Assembly (NCBI RefSeq): GCF_030252185.1
Contig: NZ_CP126970.1
Span: 2,666,001 to 2,730,000, forward strand
DNA from: Corynebacterium suedekumii
GTDB lineage: Bacteria > Actinomycetota > Actinomycetes > Mycobacteriales > Mycobacteriaceae
Direction: 5' to 3'
Length of the DNA stretch: 64,000 bases
Shown here one piece after another: positions 59,533 through 64,000 of this stretch. Both the position numbers and the translations under genes were made by a program. The first letter of the stretch is position 1. Every line of letters starts with the position of its first letter. The notes under the pieces are model-generated. The model did not search any database. It was not told the origin of the DNA and saw only the letters and a list, made by a program, of their open reading frames with translations.

Positions 59533-59696
59533 GGCTTGGCGATTAGGGTCAACAGCCCTCCGTAGTCACCGAATCATCTGTTCGGTTCCAGTAGCCCTGT
59601 CCCAGGAAGAGCTACAAGCGTTTCGCTATCCACACTAAGCCCCACGCTTTAGGCGCGGGGGACGCTGCTTGCCAGCGTCGTCGTCAAGCCCTAATC
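59533..59696 (+). ncRNA. candidate structured leader RNA of the RT cassette
   Basis: GATTAGGG (59541-59548) is complementary to CCCTAATC (59689-59696), and the adjoining GGCTTG (59533-59538) to CAAGCC (59685-59690), so the ends of a ~160-nt segment can pair. Inside are GTAGC/GCTAC (59591-59595 with 59611-59615), AGCG/CGCT (59617-59627), CCCCaCGC/GCGcGGGG (59640-59660) and a perfect GACGCTG/CAGCGTC hairpin (59661-59679). TATGAT at 59517-59522 or TACACT at 59522-59527 is a -10 about 15 bases before the segment. The two closing pairings share two bases so are alternatives or partly stacked. Proposed template or partner RNA for the RT; inference only. Confidence 0.5.
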
Positions 59697-59703
59697 TACA
59701 CAT

Positions 59704-60192
59704 ATGTCGAAAACAGGCCCGCAGTATTTGGCGGCCCTCTACGAAAAGCGCACTTACAACACTTATCTGGCGCGAATTCAGATGCACCAACGGTTAAGCA
59801 GCTACCGCTTCCGGACAAGACTGGTTTCGGCCGTATTGGACACCGCAACAATCCTCTGGATAGTAATACCGGCCAGTGTCGTGGACTACGATACTGTCGG
59901 ATCCATACAAATCCAAAGGTACGTTTTGATTGCCACTGCACTCACCGCTTTAAGCATTTCGGCCAGACAGTTTATCGAGTATCTTAACTTGGATGTCCGA
60001 GTATATAAAGCGAGCCAAGATTATGTCCTGATTCAAGCATTATCTCAAGACTTTGAACTCCTCCGCGGAAAGCCCGGCCTTAAAATGGACGAAGTAAAGT
60101 CCCTCGTGAAAGAGTACAAGAGCCTACTTTTGTCAACCGAGAACCATCTAGAGAAAGATTTCGAAAAGAGTAATACCCAGGTGGCAAAGTGA
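59704..60192 (+). CDS. SLATT-type two-TM effector protein
   Basis: 162 residues. The N-terminal helix is basic and amphipathic (YLARIQMHQRLSSYRFRTRL), then two membrane segments (about 40-60 and 72-88) separated by a short loop, and a long cytosolic helix (about 95-155) ending in Lys/Glu. This matches SLATT domains, predicted pore-forming effectors of bacterial conflict systems, several families of which occur next to reverse transcriptases. AT-rich codons unlike its neighbours. The stop overlaps the RT start by 4 bases (GTGA), so both proteins are made together. Confidence 0.72.
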   Translation: MSKTGPQYLAALYEKRTYNTYLARIQMHQRLSSYRFRTRLVSAVLDTATILWIVIPASVVDYDTVGSIQIQRYVLIATALTALSISARQFIEYLNLDVRVYKASQDYVLIQALSQDFELLRGKPGLKMDEVKSLVKEYKSLLLSTENHLEKDFEKSNTQVAK

Positions 60193-61628
60193 CCAAGATC
60201 GACTGGACAACCGCGCTTAACACTGTAGTTGGCGATCTCAGAAAGAGAAAAGTCACCTATCGATCCCCAGGGACTGACGGTGAAGACCTATACTTGTACC
60301 TAAGACCAGACAGTTTGCACTTGATGAGGCTCAAGGAAGATCTGAAACTTCAAAGATATAAGCCTCGGCCATTAAAGGTCAAACTTATTCCCAAAAAACC
60401 CGCAGAGCTTCCCCGGGCCGTATTCATCCCAACAAACAGAGACTACCTGGTTGCGAGAGCAATGAAGGATGAAATACTTCGAGTATCCGAGAAACCTCCA
60501 GTCCCTGCGAAGCAAGTTCTTCGAAAGTTAATCACTAGCGCATCTGAACCTGATATAAAGTTCTCATCGATTGCCCGTTTAGACATTCGTGACTTCTATG
60601 GCTCAGTTCCCTACGATGAAGCCATAGGCATGATGATCAAGGACAGTCGTGTGGACAATGAGATCATATCCTTAATGCAACGTTTCTCGACAGCTTGCCA
60701 CGCCGCCCTGACTTCCGTCGGTCAGCCTAATATCAACCGACCTATACTCGCGCCTCAGGGCTTACCCTACGCCCCGTCCGTCGCTAACTGGTATATCGAG
60801 AAGGTTTTGAAAGATTACACAAGATCGAGCAAAGTTCACTCTTATCACCGATTCGTCGATGATATCCTGTTCCTTTTCCGTTACGATGCAACAGTTTTCA
60901 GTTCTAAACGTGAGATCGCAAAGTTTAGGAGGCTACTTAAGTCGAAGAACCTGCATGCCCATTCTTTTGATCACCCCCAATCAAAGTCCCTCCTTTTGCA
61001 ACGCCAAGCTGGGGAACAGAGGCTGACATTTCTCGGCCTAGAACTAACGCTTTGTAGTGATGGTAAGGTGAAGCACCGAATACCTCCAGATGTAGTAAAG
61101 GAGGAGAAGTCCCAAATATGGAAACTATTCGATAAATACTTGACAGTTAGGGAAGGTGGCCGCCTTGAAGGTTTCTCCTTTTCCGAGAGGATGAATTTTC
61201 TTCATTACAGATTGCTCCTTAAGTCTGCAGGATGCCGGTATCAGGGTAAGACATATGGATTCCCTGGGTATTGGGGATTCTCTGACGATGTCTACGCCTT
61301 CAAGAGCTTAGATACGTTCACTGCAAACCTACTGCGTGATCACCTCTCGAAAGAATACTCCCCTGAGCCTGGGCAAATCGGCGGGAATTCGATATCTTAT
61401 TACCTTAAGACTTTTCGCAAGATGCGCAGCCAAGGATACCAAGAGCCAGTCGAGATCGATTTCGACAGGATTGGCAGAGACAAGCAGATTCAGATTCTAT
61501 CCCAGAAGTTTGGGGTAAGAAAGCAGAAGCTTGTCGATATGAACCCCACTGAGTTGGATCTCTTCTGGCATCGAACTCTGCGAGGAGAAGTTGCAGGTTT
61601 GTTTTCATCTGGCTACTCCCACTACTAG
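60189..61628 (+). CDS. reverse transcriptase of a SLATT-RT cassette
   Basis: 479 residues. RT palm motifs are intact: motif A LDIRDFYGSVPYD (Asp132, Asp135), motif B APQGLPYAPSVANW (190-193 QGLP), catalytic motif C RFVDDILFLF (Asp224-Asp225) and primer-grip FLGLELT (281-287). About 190 residues of C-terminal thumb/unknown domain follow. I see no maturase or HNH/GIY-YIG endonuclease domain and no retron VTG motif, so it resembles the defence-linked (Abi/UG/DRT-type) RTs more than a group II intron or retron. GTG 60189 start is coupled to the SLATT stop. Low GC indicates transfer. A terminator hairpin follows. Confidence 0.88.
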   Translation: MTKIDWTTALNTVVGDLRKRKVTYRSPGTDGEDLYLYLRPDSLHLMRLKEDLKLQRYKPRPLKVKLIPKKPAELPRAVFIPTNRDYLVARAMKDEILRVSEKPPVPAKQVLRKLITSASEPDIKFSSIARLDIRDFYGSVPYDEAIGMMIKDSRVDNEIISLMQRFSTACHAALTSVGQPNINRPILAPQGLPYAPSVANWYIEKVLKDYTRSSKVHSYHRFVDDILFLFRYDATVFSSKREIAKFRRLLKSKNLHAHSFDHPQSKSLLLQRQAGEQRLTFLGLELTLCSDGKVKHRIPPDVVKEEKSQIWKLFDKYLTVREGGRLEGFSFSERMNFLHYRLLLKSAGCRYQGKTYGFPGYWGFSDDVYAFKSLDTFTANLLRDHLSKEYSPEPGQIGGNSISYYLKTFRKMRSQGYQEPVEIDFDRIGRDKQIQILSQKFGVRKQKLVDMNPTELDLFWHRTLRGEVAGLFSSGYSHY

Positions 61629-61629
61629 T

Positions 61630-61655
61630 GGGTTTCTAAACCCTGTTCATTTTCT
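61630..61655 (+). terminator. terminator of the SLATT-RT operon
   Basis: GGGTTT (61630-61635) pairs with AAACCC (61638-61643), followed by TGTTCATTTTCTGG; it starts directly after the RT stop. Confidence 0.65.
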
Positions 61656-61672
61656 GGTTTCCAACGTAGCGC

Positions 61673-62482
61673 CTACCCCTCCAACTCCCGCCACACGGCC
61701 TCATTCGTCTCGGCCCACAGCGGCTTGGCCCAGTCTCCGAAGGGTCGGTCGGTGAGTGCGACCATGGCGCGGCCGGTGCCGGGGGCGAGCCAGAGGTAGG
61801 TGCCGGACTGGCCGAAGTGGCCGAAGGTGTTCTCGGGCATGGAGGGGCCGGTCCAGTGGGGGTCCTTGGTGCCCTTGATCTCGAAGCCCAGGCCCCAGGG
61901 GCAGGGCTTCATCATGCCGTAGCCGGGGACGATGCCGTTCAGCTCCGGGAACTGCACGGTCGTTGCCTCCTCCATGGTCGAGGAATGCAGCAGGGTCGGG
62001 TGCATGAGCTCGATGAGGAAGGTGATGAGGTCGTGGACCGTGCCTTCTGCTTCCCAGCCGGCGGAGCCGCGGAGGCGGGTCCATTTCATGCCGAGGGGGT
62101 CCATGACGCCGGCCTGGAGGTATTCGGCGAAGGTCATGCCGGCGGCTTCCTCGACGGCGGAGGCGAGGATCTCGAAGCCGTAGTTGGAGTAGATGCGCCG
62201 CTCCCCTACTTCGCGCACCTTGTCGCCTTCCCGGAAACCCACCCCGGAGGCGTGAGCCAGCAGATGGCGCACGGTCGACCCGTCGGGCCCCAACGGGGTG
62301 TCCAGCTCGAAGATTCCTTCCTCGACGGCCATGAGGAAGCCGTAGGCGCTCAGGGGTTTGGTCACGCTGGCCAGTTCGAAGACCTGGCCGAGGTCGCCGA
62401 TGCGGTGGATGTCGTCGCCGTCGATGACCGCGGCGGCGACGTTGTCGACGGGCCAGTCCTTCACCAGTTCCAGAGCGTTCAT
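61673..62482 (-). CDS. serine hydrolase of the beta-lactamase/PBP4* fold
   Basis: 269 residues. The nucleophile motif SxxK is ASVTKPLS, the YxN motif YSNYGFEIL, and a C-terminal HFGQSGT replaces the KTG region. These are typical of class C-like esterases/peptidases. It has no signal peptide. ATG 62482 overlaps the stop of the upstream alpha/beta hydrolase gene by 4 bases, so the pair is co-translated. Substrate unknown. Confidence 0.9.
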   Translation of the reverse strand: MNALELVKDWPVDNVAAAVIDGDDIHRIGDLGQVFELASVTKPLSAYGFLMAVEEGIFELDTPLGPDGSTVRHLLAHASGVGFREGDKVREVGERRIYSNYGFEILASAVEEAAGMTFAEYLQAGVMDPLGMKWTRLRGSAGWEAEGTVHDLITFLIELMHPTLLHSSTMEEATTVQFPELNGIVPGYGMMKPCPWGLGFEIKGTKDPHWTGPSMPENTFGHFGQSGTYLWLAPGTGRAMVALTDRPFGDWAKPLWAETNEAVWRELEG

Positions 62483-63534
62483 CTGCCCGAGTCTAGCGAT
62501 TCGCCACCCTCCGGAGTCGCCATCCCCACGAGCCGGTCGATGGCGGCGTTGAGGATGCCGGGGGCCTCGAGCGGGATCATGTGGCCGGCGCCCATGGCGG
62601 TCTGCAGCCAGGCGCCGGGCCAGACCTCGCAGATGCGTTCGGCCTGGCTCATGGGGGTCACGTCGTCGGCGTCGCCGTTGATCACATAACCGGGGATGCC
62701 GTCGAGATGCTGACCGGCGGCGAGCTCGTCGTGGACCTGCAGGTCGTCGAAGAAGCCGACGAAGGTCTCCAGCGGGGTTTCGTGGATCATCGCGGCGTGG
62801 AACTCGATGAGGTCGTAGTCGGTGTCGCGGTGGAAGACGGTGACGGCCAGGCCCGGCGCGAGGTATTTGGACACCTCGTGGCGGAACCTGTCGGCCTCGT
62901 TGGGTGAGGCTTCGACGGCGTCGTAGACCTTGTCGGCGATCGGCGACGCGAGGATCTGCGGGAGACCCTGCGCGGAGAGCGCCTCGATGGAGGCGGAGAC
63001 GAGGATGAGGCCCTTGATGCGGCCGCGGAGTTCGTCGGGGCAGCGGCGGACGAGGTTGAGGGCGACAAGCCCGCCGAGGGAGTGGCCGACGAGGATGACG
63101 GGGCCGGAGACGCCGCGGGCGTCGAGAACCGCGGTGACGTCGTCGGCGGCACCTTCGACGGTGCATTTCTCCGGTGCGACGGCACCGGTCTGGCCGTGTC
63201 CGCGCAGGTCCATGAGCAGCAGTCGGGCATCGGGCCACTGGGCGCGGAGGTGGTTGACCTGGAGGTAGAAGGATTCGGCTGCGAGGGTGAAGCCGTGGAT
63301 GAACACGACGGTGACGGAGCTGTCACCGGCGTCGACGTCGCCGTACTCGTACCAGTGGACGGGGACGCCGTCGTTGTCGACGATCCCGGTGCGGTCGATG
63401 TGGGTCAACCCCGGCTCCCGGGTGCCGGAGTGCAGGGCGCCGCGTTCCAGCGCCAGGCGGCGTCCTCCGCCGGGGGTCACCCGCATCGCCCAGCTGCGCA
63501 GGAGCGGAGGAATGTCGTGGAGCTTCGGCGTCAT
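62479..63534 (-). CDS. alpha/beta hydrolase
   Basis: 351 residues. The oxyanion region is VVFIHGFTLAAESFY, the nucleophile elbow GHSLGGLVAL, the acid in NGDADDVTP and the base His in GAGHMIPLE. DLRGHGQTG is conserved. TAGGCT (63543-63548, minus strand) lies 8 bases before ATG 63534, supporting a leaderless start. First gene of a two-gene operon with the serine hydrolase; divergent from the acyl carrier protein gene. Confidence 0.92.
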   Translation of the reverse strand: MTPKLHDIPPLLRSWAMRVTPGGGRRLALERGALHSGTREPGLTHIDRTGIVDNDGVPVHWYEYGDVDAGDSSVTVVFIHGFTLAAESFYLQVNHLRAQWPDARLLLMDLRGHGQTGAVAPEKCTVEGAADDVTAVLDARGVSGPVILVGHSLGGLVALNLVRRCPDELRGRIKGLILVSASIEALSAQGLPQILASPIADKVYDAVEASPNEADRFRHEVSKYLAPGLAVTVFHRDTDYDLIEFHAAMIHETPLETFVGFFDDLQVHDELAAGQHLDGIPGYVINGDADDVTPMSQAERICEVWPGAWLQTAMGAGHMIPLEAPGILNAAIDRLVGMATPEGGESLDSGR

Positions 63535-63580
63535 ACCTTGAGAGCCTACCGAGGGGCACCGCGGCGCTAAGGTGGTGGGC

Positions 63581-63844
63581 ATGACCAATCCCGAACTGGC
63601 CCAGATCATCGAGGAGGCCTCCGGCATCGAGGCCGAGGCGCTCACCCCGGAGGCGAAGATTTCGGAGCTGGGGATCAGCTCCCTGTCGATGATCGAGATC
63701 GCCGTGCGCATCGAGGACGCCTTCGGTGTGCGCCTGGATGATGAGACCGTCTTCGACATCTCCACCGTCGGCGAGCTCAACGACTACGTCACCGCGGGCC
63801 CCGACACTCAGGACCACATCCGGGAACAGGCACAACCCAGCTAG
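63581..63844 (+). CDS. acyl carrier protein
   Basis: 87 residues. The four-helix ACP fold is recognisable, with the phosphopantetheine serine in GISSLSMIEIAVRIED (SSL in place of the common DSL). It carries acyl chains in fatty acid or other lipid synthesis. TAAGGT (63568-63573) lies 7 bases before ATG 63581, fitting leaderless transcription. Divergent from the alpha/beta hydrolase gene; a shared lipid pathway is possible but not shown. Confidence 0.92.
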   Translation: MTNPELAQIIEEASGIEAEALTPEAKISELGISSLSMIEIAVRIEDAFGVRLDDETVFDISTVGELNDYVTAGPDTQDHIREQAQPS

Positions 63845-63882
63845 ACGGGCACGATCGCCCCCGACGGTGAACAATGGCGGGC

Positions 63883-64000
63883 ATGAGCATTTCCTATCTC
63901 ACCGACATGGACGGCGTCCTCATTCGTGAAGGCGAGATGATCCCCGGCGCCGACCGTTTCCTCCAGGCCCTGACGGACAATGACATCCCGTTCATGGTGC
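63883..64000 (+). CDS. HAD-IIA family phosphatase (NagD-like), 3' end cut by window
   Basis: The visible 39 codons begin MSISYLTDMDGVLIREGEMI, with HAD motif I DMDGVL, then IPGADRFLQALTDNDIPFM, the usual start of NagD-like phosphatases. The rest lies beyond the window. Confidence 0.85.
   Translation, partial: MSISYLTDMDGVLIREGEMIPGADRFLQALTDNDIPFMV

Noticed and set aside
60189..61628. Group II intron or retron as the source of the reverse transcriptase
   Set aside because: No maturase or endonuclease domain and no retron VTG motif are visible, and the upstream partner is a membrane protein; a defence-type RT fits better. A search is still needed to be sure.

Overview
The window is a high-GC actinobacterial chromosome segment, almost certainly from a Corynebacterium. 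The evidence is the gene order aceF - lipB - lipA - DUF4191 - sucE-like - glnA, then glnE/glnA2, rnpB, the RNase H/zinc-ribbon/Nif3/HAD/PtpA/SURF1 block shared with mycobacteria, a homodimeric-type aceE, and many start codons lying only 6-9 bases after a TANNNT box, as expected for leaderless transcripts. Both ends cut a gene: the E2 gene on the left and a HAD-IIA phosphatase gene on the right.

Layout. 1-8.1 kb is a lipoate block: E2 (lipoylated), gcvP-gcvT-gcvH (GcvH is lipoylated), then lipB and lipA, which make the cofactor. 8.1-12.7 kb holds a DUF4191 membrane protein, a SucE-like exporter, an RDD protein and glnA. 13-19 kb holds a TetR regulator with an SRPBCC partner behind a double operator, a GDSL lipoprotein, an FMN reductase, DUF1206, and a metal ABC transporter preceded by a perfect palindrome. 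19.3-22.2 kb is an operon of an ornithine cyclodeaminase-like enzyme, a second GlnA-like synthetase with altered substrate-pocket residues, and a small membrane protein. 22-31 kb is mixed housekeeping and transport, including thrC. 31.4-36.2 kb has a 43-residue acidic peptide gene, glnE and glnA2, so the window carries three glutamine synthetase-type genes plus the adenylyltransferase. 36-45 kb contains a frameshifted CYTH-CHAD gene, a galactokinase-like gene, a decayed epoxide hydrolase, an RNB ribonuclease, a MetX-like hydrolase and rnpB. 45-50.6 kb is the conserved RNase H to SURF1 block. 50.6-52.7 kb is a tandem pair of uncharacterised paralogues. 53-54.3 kb is a lower-GC lipoprotein gene bracketed by related hairpin arrays beside tRNA-Val. 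54.4-59.4 kb has DUF3052, aceE, SRPBCC and DUF1707.

The most striking accessory element is at about 59.4-61.7 kb. It is a strongly AT-shifted cassette of a two-TM SLATT-type protein translationally coupled to a reverse transcriptase with intact catalytic motifs. A structured leader precedes it, with complementary sequences at its two ends. It looks like a horizontally acquired RT-based conflict (probably anti-phage) system with a candidate template or structural RNA. The window ends with a serine hydrolase/alpha-beta hydrolase pair, an acyl carrier protein and the start of a HAD-IIA phosphatase gene.

Functional links: nitrogen assimilation (glnA, the GlnA-like paralogue, glnA2, glnE), the lipoate-dependent complexes with their cofactor synthesis (aceE, aceF, gcvPTH, lipAB), and several small regulated cassettes with visible operators.
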